In this document: piece after piece, positions 42,850 to 55,946 of the stretch | How the letters are laid out: the number at the start of each line of letters is the position of its first letter | Numbering within the stretch: the first letter of the stretch is position 1 | NCBI RefSeq assembly: GCF_018991925.1 | Contig: NW_024735301.1 | Location: forward strand, 1-64,000 | Direction of reading: 5' to 3' | Source: Homarus americanus | Taxonomy: Eukaryota; Arthropoda; Malacostraca; Decapoda; Nephropidae | Length of the DNA: 64,000 bases | The notes under the pieces: generated by a model | Told to the model about the DNA's origin: nothing | Database searches by the model: none | The model's input: the letters and a program-made list of their open reading frames with translations, nothing else | Made by a program: the position numbers and the translations under genes

Positions 42850-43628
42850 GGCAATACTGGTCAGGGGTAGAGTGTGGTGTTGGCAATACTGGTCAGGGGT
42901 AGTGTGTGGTGTTGGCAATACTGGTCAGGGGTAGTGTGTGGTGTTGGTAATACTGGTCAGGGGTAGTGTGTGTGGTGTTGGTAATACTGGTCAGGGGTAG
43001 TGTGTGGTGTTGGCAATACTGGTCAGGTGTGGTGTGTGGTGTTGGTAATACTGGTCAGGGGTAGTGTGTGGTGTTGGCAATACTGGTCCAAGGTGGCGTG
43101 TGGTGTTGCTTAATACTGGTGGGGAGTGGTGTGTGTGGGTGTGTGGCCACTGGTCAGGGGTAGTGTGTGTGGTGGTGGCAAGTACTGGGGTCCAGGGGTA
43201 GTGTGTGGTGTTGGTAATACTGGTCAGGGTAGTGTGTGGTGTTGCTTAATGCGGTCCAGGGGGTAGAGTGTGGTGTTGGTAATACTGGTCAGGGTAGAGT
43301 GTGTGTGGTGTTGTAATACAGGTCAGGGGAGTAGTGTGTGTGGTGTTGGTAATACTGGTCAGGGGTAGTGTTTGTGGTGTTGGTAATACTGGTCAGGGGT
43401 GGTGTGTGTGGTGTTGGCAATACTGGTCAGGGGTAGTGTGTGTGGTGTTGGCAATACTGGTCAGGGGTAGTGTTGGCAATACTGGTCAGGGGTAGAGTGT
43501 GGTGTTGGCAATACTGGTCAGGGGTAGTGTGTGTGGTGTTGGTAATACTGGTCAGGGGTAGTGTGTGGTGTTGGTAATACTGGTCAGGGGTAGTGTGTGG
43601 TGTTGGTAATACTGGTCAGGTGTGGTGC
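42850..43628. repeat. 31-33 bp minisatellite, GTGTTGGCAATACTGGTCAG
   Basis: About 24 copies. A diverged block (43080-43290) separates two more uniform halves. Confidence 0.95.
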
Positions 43629-44186
43629 CTCTCACACTCACCTGGCGAACCTTATCTCTGGTATCTGACAGTGGGTACACACACCTCTCATTAAGCACCT
43701 GTGATCTATACAAGGTGTACTAAGGTATATTTCACAGGATTCTATTAATTAAAACAAACATTACAGGTAGATATATAAATACAGGTTAATTAATTCATAA
43801 CCAACAGTACAGGTGATATAAACAATGTGTGCCTAATCTTCAGGTGATACAAAAATAAAACACTGCATTAAACAAACATAAACCTAAGATAAAACGGTGG
43901 AAAATAAACCCAGAAATAAACTCGAGGGTAAACCAATATGCTCCCTCCATCCCTTACGTTCAGGTTTATAAATCATTGTTTTTTGTTTTTTGTTTTTATG
44001 GCGACAGTTTGATGGTTTAACATTCTTGGGGGTAAAGGAATTAATATTTGTTTTATTAATAGCAAAAGGAAGTGCTTAAGTGTCTCTAAATACTTTAACT
44101 AGTAATTACGGATACATATTCCACGAGCTAATTTGAATATTATGTACAAATTTACGATACTTTCATTTTCTTACGTCAGATATTAT
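43629..44186. other. AT-rich low-copy sequence, no gene seen
   Basis: Contains a solitary arm motif CCTAATCTTCAGGTGATAC at 43832-43850. Otherwise unassigned. Confidence 0.5.
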
Positions 44187-44452
44187 TTAGGGTAGGGTAG
44201 GGTAGGTTAGGGTAGGGTAGGGTAGGGTAGGGTTGGGTAGGGTAGGGTGGTGAGGTAGGGTAGGTTAGGTTAGGTTAGGTGAGGAGTAGGTTAGGGAGTA
44301 GGGAGTAGGGTAGGGTGGGGTAGGGTGGGTTAGGGGTAGGGAGTGGGGTAGGGTAGGAATTAGGTTAGGGTAGGGTAGGTTAGGGTAGGGTAGGGATGGG
44401 TAGGGTGGGGTAGGGCTAGAATGGAGTTAGGGTTGGGTAGGGTGGGGTAAAG
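44187..44452. repeat. (TAGGG)n telomere-like array
   Basis: GGTAGGGTAGGGTAGG and GGTTAGGTTAGG stretches mix over 260 bp with GGAGTAGG variants. Three-G runs every five bases could form quadruplexes. Confidence 0.92.
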
Positions 44453-44662
44453 TCGATGAAGCGGTAGGATACCTGAGACATTCCCACAGAATTGCTACGC
44501 GTCCGCAATACTCCCTACAGGGTGAGAGCAAGGCTAATCACGAGCTCTCAAACATTCAGAAACTCTTAATTACGTGGGAGACTGTGGACGCCCCTGGGGT
44601 CATATATCCCAATGATAGAGACTTTGTTTTTCAGGAGAATTTTAATCTGTTATGAACGTTCA
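44453..44662. other. Low-copy sequence, no gene seen
   Basis: Balanced sequence with no recognised frame. Confidence 0.5.
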
Positions 44663-44969
44663 TCATCTTCTTCTTCTTCTTCTTCTTCTTCTTCTTCTTC
44701 TTCTTTGTAATCTTCTTCTCATTATTATTATTATTATTATTATTAGAGATTTATCTTCATCGTGCGGCCAAAAGCAGACAATATCCCGTCTCTCTCTTTA
44801 TCTCTGACTCTCCTCATATATCAACACATATGAAAACTTATCTAACTTAATGTAGTGTTTTCATTGGCTGGCTGCTCATCGTTCCCAGGTGTGTGCCTTG
44901 CTAACGAACTCATCCACACCTGAAGGCAATATATCAGCCTAAATTCATTCTCTCTCTCTCGCTCTCTCG

Positions 44970-45001
<32 letters not shown>

Positions 45002-45055
45002 AAGGGAAAAAGCGATACGGGATAACGTGATAATAATGTAAGACCTGTACCGAAC

Positions 45056-45141
<86 letters not shown>
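44663..45141. repeat. (CTT)n, (ATT)n, (CT)n and (CA)n cluster
   Basis: (TTC)n at 44664-44703, (ATT)n at 44721-44743, (CT)n with CG breaks at 44949-45000 and (CA)n at 45057-45138 ending in TATATATA. Confidence 0.95.
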
Positions 45142-45148
<7 letters not shown>

Positions 45149-45345
45149 CATCAACTTGTCAACAGCGGATGTGTAAATTACCGGTGGTGACAAGTTCAGG
45201 AGGAATGTGTTCCAACTTGGCCGACTGGTACACCAACTTAGGATACACCTGCTCCACCTGTACTAAGTCACTGGTCCTTCACAGTCATTACCTCATCAAA
45301 GTTCATACGATTTTCTAGATGTTTTGGTGTAAATGACGAGACCCT

Positions 45346-45378
<33 letters not shown>

Positions 45379-45519
45379 CAGGTACAGCATACTGAATACT
45401 AAGGCCCCCCCCCCACACACACACACCTCTCTTAAGCTACCACAGGTACAGCCATCCAGTATGCAAATGAGGCTTATTTCATTAACCTGTAAGTGTGAAT
45501 ATTCATGCCACACATTGCA
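45142..45519. other. Low-copy sequence with (GT)n
   Basis: (GT)n at 45339-45377 and C9 at about 45403-45411. No gene is recognised. Confidence 0.5.
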
Positions 45520-46112
45520 GTCACCAACAGCCTCCAGGAGCCACCAGCAGCCTCCAGGAGCCTCCAGAAGACACCAGAAGACACCAGCAGCCACCAGGAA
45601 CCTCCAGCAGCCACCATGAGCCACCAGTAACCACCAGCAGCCACCACCAACAATCATGAGCCACCAGGAACCTCCAGGAGACACCAGTAACCATCGTGAA
45701 CCACCAGGAGCCACCAGCAGCCACCAGGCGTCACCAGCAACCATCAGGAGCCACCAGGAACCACCAACAGCCACAAGGAGCCACCAGCAACCACCAAGAG
45801 CCACCAGCAACCATCATGAGTCACCAAGAGCCACCAACAACCACCAGGAGCCACCAACAGCCACAAGGAGCCACCAGGAGACACCAGTAACCATCGTGAA
45901 CCACCAGGAGCCACCAGCAGCCACCAGGCGTCACCAGCAACCATCATGAGCCACCACAGAAGCTACTCAGCAACCATCATGGAGCCACCAAGAGCCACCA
46001 GCAACCATCATGAGTCACCAAGAGCCACCAACAACCACCAGGAGCCACCAACAGCCACAAGGAGCCACCAGCAACCATCATGAGCCACCAGGAGCCACCA
46101 AGATCCCCGGTA
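45520..46112. repeat. GAGCCACCAGCAACCATC 9/18-bp minisatellite
   Basis: About 60 nine-base CCACCAGNA-type subunits. Segment 45640-45740 recurs at 45860-45945 almost exactly, so a longer unit has duplicated. The Trp/Leu/Gly and Pro/Ser/His frames are artefacts. Confidence 0.95.
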
Positions 46113-46217
46113 GATGCAAATGGCACACTTACCCTTAAGCCTGACGATGGTGGTAATTTACCTTAATGAAGTTTTCCATTTTTAGGACCCCAGGTGTACA
46201 GTGACTCTCAACCACAG
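46113..46217. other. Low-copy spacer, no gene seen
   Basis: Unassigned unique sequence. Confidence 0.5.
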
Positions 46218-46432
46218 GAAGGAGTTTGCGTGTGCTGCCTGAGTTTGCGTGTGGTGTCTGAGTTTGCGTGTGGTGTTTGAGTTTGCGTGTGGTATCTGAG
46301 TTTACGTGTGTTGTCTGAATTTGCGTGTGGTGTCTGAGTTTACGTGTGGTGTATGAGAATACGTGTGGTGTCTGCGATTACTTGTCGTTTCTGAGTGAGT
46401 TTGCGTGTGCTAGCTGCTTGAATTTGCGTGCA
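46218..46432. repeat. 19-bp minisatellite, TGAGTTTGCGTGTGGTGTC
   Basis: About 11 copies with TTACG and GAATACG variants. Confidence 0.92.
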
Positions 46433-46526
46433 ACACTACCGCCAAACCAGACAACATATAGGTGCCTCTCTCATTAGTTACCAAGTGCCTATAGAAACAG
46501 AGGCATTGTTTATACCTGGGAAACGC

Positions 46527-46800
46527 TCCTTCCTTCCTTCCTTCCTTCCTTCCCACCCTCTATCCCTCCCACCCTCCTTCCCTCCTTCCTTCCTCCTTCC
46601 TTCCCTTCTTCCTTCCCTTCCTTCCTTCCTTCCTTCCTTCCTTCCTTCCTTCCTTCCTTCCTTCCTTCCTTCCTTCCTTCCTTCCTTCCTTCCTTCCTTC
46701 TTCCTTCCTTCCTTCCTTCCTTCCTTCCTTCCTTCCTTCCTTCCTTCCTTCCTTCCCACCCTCTATCCCTCCCACCCTCCTTCCCTCCTTCCTCCACTTT
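46527..46800. repeat. (CCTT)n microsatellite with repeated flank
   Basis: About 270 bp of CTTC units. The block CCCACCCTCTATCCCTCCCA occurs on both sides (46552 and 46755), so the tract sits inside a short duplication. Confidence 0.96.
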
Positions 46801-47049
46801 ACAAACATGGCACATAGGGAAGGAGGTAGGGTAGAGAAGGAGTAGGAAGGAAGGAAGGAAAGGGGTGGGAGGGGGAGATAAGGGGAGAAAGAGTGAGGGA
46901 GGAATGGGAGGGAAGGTGGGAAGGAGGGAGAACCAGGTAATAACAATAACAACACCTGGATGCTTAATGATCACTTAATCAGGTAGAATATTACGTCATT
47001 ATCTAATAAAAAGGTAAAAATATATATCCTGAATTTTCTCACTATTTCA
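46801..47049. other. Purine-rich then AT-rich low-copy sequence
   Basis: A GGAAGGAAGG and GGGAGGG patch lies at 46815-46930. No gene. Confidence 0.55.
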
Positions 47050-47050
47050 A

Positions 47051-47084
<34 letters not shown>

Positions 47085-47177
47085 GGTCAGACTCTCACTA
47101 TTTCAAGCACGCTTCTCAACACCTGCAAATTCGTACCCCAAAGTCTATATATTTCCGTCTTACTCACTACCAGTTAT

Positions 47178-47246
<69 letters not shown>
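47050..47246. repeat. Two (CA)n microsatellites
   Basis: (CA)n at 47052-47082 and 47179-47245. CTCACTATTTCAA precedes both the first tract and the spacer, suggesting a local duplication. Confidence 0.94.
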
Positions 47247-49124
<1,878 letters not shown>

Positions 49125-49397
49125 AAGACCTGGCCCCTCCTGACGGCAACCTTCACAATACCTGGCCCTCCTGACGGCATCCTTCACAATACCTGGCCCT
49201 CCTGACGGCATCCTTCACAATACCTGGCCCTCCTGACGGCAACCTTCACAATACCTGGCCCTCCTGACGGCATCCTTCACAATACCTGGCCCTCCTGACG
49301 GCATCCTTCACAATACCTGGCCCTCCTGACGGCATCCTTCACAATACCTGGCCCTCCTGACGGCATCCTTCACAATACCTGGCCCTCCTGACGGCAG
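49125..49397. repeat. 31-bp satellite, CTGGCCCTCCTGACGGCATC
   Basis: Nine almost identical copies (CATCC or AACC the main change), the most homogeneous array in this half of the window. Confidence 0.96.
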
Positions 49398-49491
49398 CTG
49401 CTACCATGACTCTCTGGGCTTATGTGCAAACTTTGGCCATAATTATTGAAAACAACAATTCGTAACTTAAAGTATTACAGAGAGGTCTAGA

Positions 49492-49524
<33 letters not shown>

Positions 49525-49628
49525 TCTCTCAAGTTCACAATCACACCAGGTGATAATGTACTGTAGATAATACGATAGCGAGAAGCCTGGTGGTGAGGTG
49601 GTGGTCACTGGTCAGATAAGGCAGAGGT

Positions 49629-49696
<68 letters not shown>

Positions 49697-49738
49697 TAAA
49701 TTAGCAAGTTACACCCTCAAACACCTTATAACACCCAC
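49398..49738. repeat. Low-copy DNA with (GT)n and (CA)n
   Basis: (GT)n at 49494-49521 and (CA)n at 49630-49694. Confidence 0.9.
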
Positions 49739-50010
49739 GTGTGTTTGTGACGCAGGTGAAGGTGTGACGCAGGTGAAGAAGGGACGCAAGTAAAGCTGTG
49801 ATGCAGGTGAAGATAGGCACGCAGGTGACAGTGTGACTCTGGTGACGGTGTGATGCAGGTGAGGGTGTGACGCAGGTAAAGATGTGACGCAGGTGAACGT
49901 GAAAATATGATGGTGTGACTTAAGTGACGATGTTACGCAGGTGTGAAGGTGTGACGCATGTGACAGTGTGACTCAGGTGAAGGTGTGACGTAGGTATGGT
50001 GTGACGGTAA
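49739..50010. repeat. 17-bp minisatellite, GTGTGACGCAGGTGAAG
   Basis: About 15 copies. Each good unit fuses TGACGCA (bZIP-like) with CAGGTG (E-box). Confidence 0.92.
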
Positions 50011-50300
50011 AAAAAACCAGGTAAGAGTAGTCACATGACAACATAACACTGTACCAATAACAATATTTTTTGTTTTCCTAGATGCTCTCTGTTGTGAGAA
50101 TGATGAGGTGGTTAATGACGCTGCTACCTGACTCACCTGGATAAACAACAACAATTATAACATTAATAACAACAGCAACAACAATAACAGCAGCAAGAAC
50201 AATAACAACAGCAGCAAGAACAATAACAACAGCAGCAACAACAGTAACAACAGCAGCAATAACAGCAACAACAACAATAACAACAGTACCCCACTCCCCC
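50011..50300. repeat. AACAGCAGCAACAATAAC triplet array
   Basis: AAC, AGC and AAT triplets at 50150-50285 after a short low-copy stretch. The poly-Val/Ala and poly-Cys/Tyr frames are artefacts. Confidence 0.88.
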
Positions 50301-50565
50301 TCGTAGCACTCCCGAGACACAACAAACACTTGGGACCTCACCACGAGTGACAGTGAAAGGCGAGTGACAGCCTGTCTGACACAACCCGCACCTCCCCATG
50401 ACCGCCACCTCAACAGCATGGCAACTCAACCTCTTCTTAGCATAGTAACTCAATCCCCCTGTGCATGGTAACTCACCCCCTCAGCATGGTAACTCACCCC
50501 CTCAGCATGGCGACTCAAACTCCCTCCCTCAGCATGGCGATAACACGGTAGGTACAGGTATATTA
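50301..50565. repeat. Low-copy DNA then 21-bp CAGCATGGTAACTCACCCCC repeat
   Basis: Four to five copies at 50445-50545. Confidence 0.8.
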
Positions 50566-50762
50566 ACAATGCAGCTCAACCAACATATCCGTGACCCATA
50601 GAATCTGCTGGAACGAATCTCTGAACCGCTGGAACAAGACTGAACCATTTATCCACCCAAAGATGGCGTAGTTTAGTGTCTCATATAGATTCGATACAGT
50701 TTCGAACGAGTGTATCCAGGAAATTTCGTCAAAGTATCTGTACCAAGAAACATCTACCACCG
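50566..50762 (-). other. Open low-copy segment, unidentified
   Basis: A minus frame of about 65 residues reads WYRYFDEISWIHSFETVSNL and NYAIFGWINGSVLFQRFRDS. Composition is protein-like, with no repeats, but no family or splice signal supports it. Confidence 0.2.
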
Positions 50763-50803
50763 ACACAACACAACACAACACAACACAACACAACACAACA
50801 CAG
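50763..50803. repeat. (CACAA)n microsatellite
   Basis: Eight perfect pentamers. Confidence 0.96.
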
Positions 50804-50924
50804 ATGAGTTGCCTGGAGTTGAAGTATTCTTATAAATGAACGATAATATATGAAACTCAAAACCAAGATGACCTCCTTCTCACAGCTCAACCAAACTAAT
50901 TCAACCACTGTCTCCATGGTGACC
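50804..50924. other. Low-copy spacer, no gene seen
   Basis: Unassigned unique sequence. Confidence 0.5.
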
Positions 50925-51306
50925 AGTCCTAGCGGGCCCCAGTTTTAATAGGTTAGGTTAGGGTCTTTTGGGATTTATTAGAACTGGGGGCCCATTTGAC
51001 GTTAGGGTCGTTTGGGATTTATTAGAACTGGGGCCCATTTGACGTTAGGGTCTTTTGGGATTTATTAGAACTGGGGCCCATTTGACGTTAGGGTCTTTTG
51101 GGATTTATTAGAACTGGGGCCCATTTGACGTTAGGGTCTATTTGGGATTTATTAGAACTGGGGCCCATTTGACGTTAGGGTCGTTTAGGGATTTATTACA
51201 ACTGGGGCCCATTTGACGTTAGGGTCTTTTGGGATTTATTAGAACTGGGGCCCATTTGACGTTAGGGTCGTTTAGGATTTATTAGAACTGGGGCCCACTT
51301 GATGTT
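50925..51306. repeat. 43-bp satellite with GGGGCCC and TTAGGG
   Basis: Eight copies of GGGGCCCATTTGACGTTAGG plus GTCTTTTGGGATTTATTAG. The first copy begins CCAGTTTTAATAGGTTAGG, joining the GGGCCCCAGT module to a TTAGG word. Confidence 0.95.
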
Positions 51307-51329
51307 TGTACTAAAATCCACACTTAATC

Positions 51330-51360
<31 letters not shown>

Positions 51361-51770
51361 TTAATCAACAGTACACCAGCCAGGGCGCCGACCTCCTGCT
51401 GGGGGTGTGGTGGCCGAGGATCACCCCCCCCCCCTTATTTGTCTGTAGTCATGGGACGTTTATTTGCTTTCAGTGTTACGTTTTTTTAATGTGACGTTTT
51501 CTTTCAGCCTGATTAACGTCAATGAACTCCGTGAATACCATTTTTGACTGACTCACTGACTCACTCACTCACTTCTCCCTCACCCCACCTTCGTCCCTTC
51601 CTCACTCAATCGCACACTCAATTCTTCACTCACTCACTCATACCGTCCCTCCCTCACTCACTGCCTATCTATATTGCCTCAGCCACGGTAAGACCCTCAC
51701 TGGAGGTCACAAGGATACGATAACAGATAAATCTGGGAGTCAGATTTTGGAGTGTTCTCTTGGGAGATGC
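51307..51770. other. Low-copy sequence with (CA)n and CTCACTCA words
   Basis: (CA)n at 51332-51360, C10 near 51425, and CTCACTCACTGAC words at 51545-51660. No gene. Confidence 0.6.
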
Positions 51771-51774
51771 ACGC

Positions 51775-51816
<42 letters not shown>
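51771..51816. repeat. (CA)n microsatellite
   Basis: About 20 units preceded by CGCACACG. Confidence 0.96.
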
Positions 51817-51821
<5 letters not shown>

Positions 51822-51900
51822 TGCTCCCACACAAGAGGCCATTGAAAACCGAAAACAATGCAAAAAATTGGCCAATCACAAAGCCCCATTGAGAGGCCAT
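51817..51900 (-). CDS. Candidate first coding exon, secreted or membrane N-terminus
   Basis: A minus-strand ATG opens MASQWGFVIGQFFALF then SVFNGLLCGSNR, exactly 28 codons, before AGA|GTGTGT, a weak donor running into a (GT)n intron start. The N-terminus is hydrophobic and resembles a signal peptide. Upstream on the same strand lie a (CT)n tract, a TATA-like TTATATAC and five CCAATCA boxes, a plausible promoter order. Against it: the donor is weak, the ATG context is ordinary, the ATTGGCCAAT inside the frame belongs to the same motif cluster, and no second exon is known. Confidence 0.2.
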
Positions 51901-51933
51901 TAACGCAACACCACGACCAATTAAAACCCGACT

Positions 51934-51974
<41 letters not shown>
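51934..51974. repeat. (GA)n microsatellite
   Basis: About 20 perfect GA units, (CT)n on the minus strand, 18 bases from a TATA-like sequence. Confidence 0.97.
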
Positions 51975-51976
<2 letters not shown>

Positions 51977-51990
51977 GTTGTAAGAAATGA

Positions 51991-52180
51991 GTATATAAGC
52001 TCATTTGTGATTGGTGGACGCGCCTCATGTTACGTCATAACTTTGGGTGGGCAAAAGTGTCTTAAGGTCCGTGATTGGTGGAGTGACATATAACTCAGGC
52101 TATGATTGGTGAAGGCGTTAAGTGTAAATAACCCTGATTGGTTGGTTAATGGTAGCTATGAAACTCAGATCAATGATTGG
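51991..52180 (-). promoter_or_regulatory. Cluster of five CCAATCA boxes with TATA-like sequence
   Basis: TGATTGG (CCAATCA on the minus strand, the NF-Y core) occurs at 52008, 52072, 52103, 52135 and 52174. GTATATAAGC lies at 51991-52000. TACGTCA, a CRE half site, sits at 52031. Two more CCAAT words flank at 51872 and 51917. The orientation would suit a minus-strand gene starting near 51.9 kb. This is motif evidence only. Confidence 0.35.
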
Positions 52181-52183
52181 CCG

Positions 52184-53864
52184 AGTACACGTCATCTCAA
52201 CACACGTCACAGTACACGTCATCACCAACACACGTCACAGTACACGTCATCTCCAACACGTCACAGTACACGTCATCTCAACACACGTCACAGTACGTCA
52301 TCTCAACACACGTCACGGTACACGTCATCTCAACACCGTCACGGTACGTCATCTCAACACACGTCACAGTACGTCATCTCAACACGTCACAGTACACGTC
52401 ATCTCAACACACGTCACGGTACACGTCATCTCAACACGTCACGGTACACGTCATCTCAACACACGTCACAGTACACGTCATCTCAACACACGTCACAGTA
52501 CACGTCATCTCAACACACGTCACAGTACACGTCATCTCAACACGTCACGGTACGTCATCTCAACACACGACACGTCATCCAACACGTACAGTACGTCATC
52601 TCAACACACGTCACAGTACACGTCATCTCAACACACGTCACGGTACACGTCATCTCAACACACGTCACGGTACACGTCATCTCAACACACGTCACAGTAC
52701 ACGTCATCTCAACACACATCACAGTACACGTCATCTCAACACACGTCACAGTACACGTCATCTCAACACACGTCACAGTACGTCATCTCAACACACGTCA
52801 CGGTACACGTCATCTCAACACGTCACGGTACACGTCATCTCAACACGTCACGGTACACGTCATCTCAACACACGTCACAGTACACGTCATCTCAACACAC
52901 GTCACAGTACACGTCATCTCAACACGTCACAGTACGTCATCTCAACACACGTCACGGTACGTCATCTCAACACACGTCACAGTACACGTCATCTCAACAC
53001 ACGTCACAGTACACGTCATCTCAACACACGTCACAGTACACGTCATCTCAACACACGTCACAGTACACGTCATTCAACACACGTCACAGTACACGTCATC
53101 TCAACACACGTCACAGTACGTCATCTCAACACACGTCACAGTACACGTCATCTCAACACACGTCACAGTACACGTCATCTCAACACACGTCACAGTACGT
53201 CATCTCAACACACGTCACAGTACGTCATCTCAACACACGTCACAGTACACGTCATCTCAACACACGTCACAGTACACGTCATCTCAACACGTCACAGTAC
53301 GTCATCTCAACACACGTCACAGTACGTCATCTCAACACGTCACGGTACACGTCATCTCAACACGTCCGGTACACGTCATCTCAACACACGTCACAGTACG
53401 TCATCTCAACACGTCACAGTACGTCATCTCAACACACGTCACAGTACACGTCATCTCAACACGTCACAGTACGTCATCTCAACACACGTCACAGTACACG
53501 TCATCTCAACACACGTCACAGTACGTCATCTCAACACACGTCACGGTACGTCATCTCAACACACATCACAGTACCGTCATCTCACACACGTCCAGTACGT
53601 CATCTCAACACACATCACAGTACACGTCATCTCAACACACGTCCAGTACACGTCATCTCAACACACGTCACAGTACACGTCATCTCCACACGTCACAGTA
53701 CGTCATCTCAACACGTCACAGTACGTCATCTCAACACGTCCAGTACGTCATCTCAACACACGTCCAGTACACGTCATCTCAACACACGTCACAGTACACG
53801 TCATCTCAACACACATCACAGTACACGTCATCTCAACACACGTCACAGTACACGTCATCTCTCC
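52184..53864. repeat. 27-bp satellite packed with ACGTCA
   Basis: About 65 copies built on CACGTCACAGTACACGTCAT then CTCAACA. Units are 27, 25 or 23 bp because an AC is dropped at CACACGTC or at GTACACGTC. Each unit has two ACGTCA/ACGTCAC words, giving well over 100 CRE half sites. All three plus frames remain open for hundreds of codons; none is a gene. Confidence 0.97.
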
Positions 53865-53978
53865 ACTTCTTCCTCAATTCTTCCTCCATCTTCCTCCACC
53901 TCTTCCTCCAATTCCTCCTCCTCCACCTCTTCCTCCACCTCTTCCTCTGCCTGTACCTCCTCCTCCATATGAAGGACC
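53865..53978. repeat. TTCCTCCACCTC pyrimidine-rich repeat
   Basis: About eight copies of a roughly 12-bp unit. Confidence 0.88.
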
Positions 53979-53979
53979 C

Positions 53980-54135
<156 letters not shown>

Positions 54136-54179
54136 TATACACACAGCCGTCAAAAATACTCACAGACATAGAAAAACAG

Positions 54180-54535
54180 ATATAAACAGACAGATAGACA
54201 GAAATACACACACACAGACAGAAATACACACACAGATAGACAAATACACACAGATAGACAAATACACACACAGATAGACAAATACACACACAGATAGACA
54301 AATACACACAGATAGACAAATACACACACAGATAGACAAATACACACACAGATAGACAAATACACACACAGATAGACAAATACACACACAGATAGACAAA
54401 TACACACACAGATAGACAAATACACACACAGATAGACAAATACACACACAGATAGACAAATACACACAGACAGAAATACACACACAGATAGACAAATACA
54501 CACACAGATAGACAAATGCACACAGAGAGACAGAC
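54180..54535. repeat. 20-bp minisatellite, AAATACACACACAGATAGAC
   Basis: About 17 copies; some lose one CA. Confidence 0.95.
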
Positions 54536-54658
54536 AAACTGACGATGACGTAGATGACAGGTGAGAAGGTGACAGGTGATCCCTGCCGTGACAGAGGTCG
54601 GTGACCCCGTATTGTTCTTCATCCACCACTTCCGGTTTAACACGTTCCGGCACACCTG

Positions 54659-54660
<2 letters not shown>
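54536..54660. other. Low-copy spacer, no gene seen
   Basis: Short unique sequence between arrays. Confidence 0.5.
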
Positions 54661-54711
<51 letters not shown>

Positions 54712-54732
54712 TACACACACACACACACACAT
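54661..54732. repeat. (CA)n microsatellite with CATACATA
   Basis: About 33 units with one CATA interruption. Confidence 0.97.
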
Positions 54733-54759
54733 ATTTGGTTATTTACGTTATCTTCAGCG

Positions 54760-55260
54760 GAGGTGTAGGGGTGAGGGTGAGGGGTAGGTGTGAGGGGTGG
54801 GGTAGGGGTGAGGGGTAGGGTGGGGTGAGGTGCAGGGGTGAGGTGAGGTGGGGAGGTGAGGGTGAGGTGGGGGTGGGAGGTGAGGTGAGGTGGGTGAGGG
54901 TGGGGGGTGAGGTGGGGTGAGGGTAGGGGTGAGGTGGGGGTGAGGTGTGGGGTGGTGAGGTGTGGGGGTGAAGTGGAGGGTGTAGGAGGTGGGGGGTGGG
55001 GGGAGGGGGTGAGGGTGAGGTGAGGGGTGAGGTGAGGTGAGGTGGGGTGGGGTGAGGTGAGTGTGGGGGTGAGGTGGGGGTGGGGAGGGGGTGAGGGGGT
55101 GGGGTGAGGGTAGGGGTGGGGTGGAGGTTAGAAGTGAGGGAGAGGTGGGAGTGATGGAGTGGGGAGGCTAAGTGGGGGTGTTGGGCAGATGGGGTGGGGG
55201 TGAACTGAAAGGGGTAGATAGGGAGGGAAGTGGGGGTAGGGGAAGGTGGGGAAGTGGGGA
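54760..55260. repeat. G-rich GGTGAGGGTGGGGTGAGG tract, 500 bp
   Basis: Nearly C-free over 400 bases. Runs of three to six G recur every 4-8 bases, so many quadruplex registers exist. Confidence 0.93.
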
Positions 55261-55365
55261 GACAAACTTTACAACTTTAGCTCATAAATGGAAAAAGTTT
55301 GTCACAGTTTCAGGTCAGAGTTGTTCTTTGGTAAAATCCTCGACACCTCTTTACAGATCCTGGCT
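55261..55365. other. Low-copy spacer, no gene seen
   Basis: Unassigned. Confidence 0.5.
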
Positions 55366-55700
55366 CTTCCTCCTCTCCCTCCCTCCTCCACACTCCCCCT
55401 TCCTTCTCTATCCTCCCCTCCTCCACACTCCCCCTTCCTTCCTCTATCCTCCTCCCTCACCTCCCTCCTTCCTTCCCTCTATCCTACCCCTGCCCCTCCC
55501 CGTCTCTCCCCCTCCTATCACCCTCACCCCTTGTTTCTTCTAAACTTGGGGGGTGGGAAAGAGGAGGAGGGGAAGGATGAGGGGAGAAGAGCAGGAAAGG
55601 GAAGGGAAGAAGAAGATGAGGAGGGAAAGGGGAGGGAGAACAGAATGAAAGAATAATTTAACAACTGAAGAAAGGAAGGAAGAGGAAAGGAAGGAGGCCG
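55366..55700. repeat. Pyrimidine tract followed by purine tract
   Basis: C/T-rich at 55366-55530, then A/G-rich at 55548-55700, so the two halves are roughly complementary in composition. Confidence 0.85.
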
Positions 55701-55858
55701 TTAGAAGGAGGGCAGATAGAGAGAGCTGTACATCACCAGAACTAGGATATATTTCCCCCTTGACTATTCCAATACACTTTATCATCGTTAAATCATCCTT
55801 GTCGCTTCTGTCTAATTAAACATCTTGACTTGATACATAGTTACAGGTGAGTCGGGTG

Positions 55859-55859
<1 letters not shown>
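55701..55859. other. Low-copy spacer, no gene seen
   Basis: Unassigned. Confidence 0.5.

Positions 55860-55910
<51 letters not shown>
55860..55910. repeat. (CA)n microsatellite, 3' flank of LINE
   Basis: About 25 units; the same repeat resumes at 57606 beyond the LINE. Confidence 0.97.
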
Positions 55911-55946
<36 letters not shown>

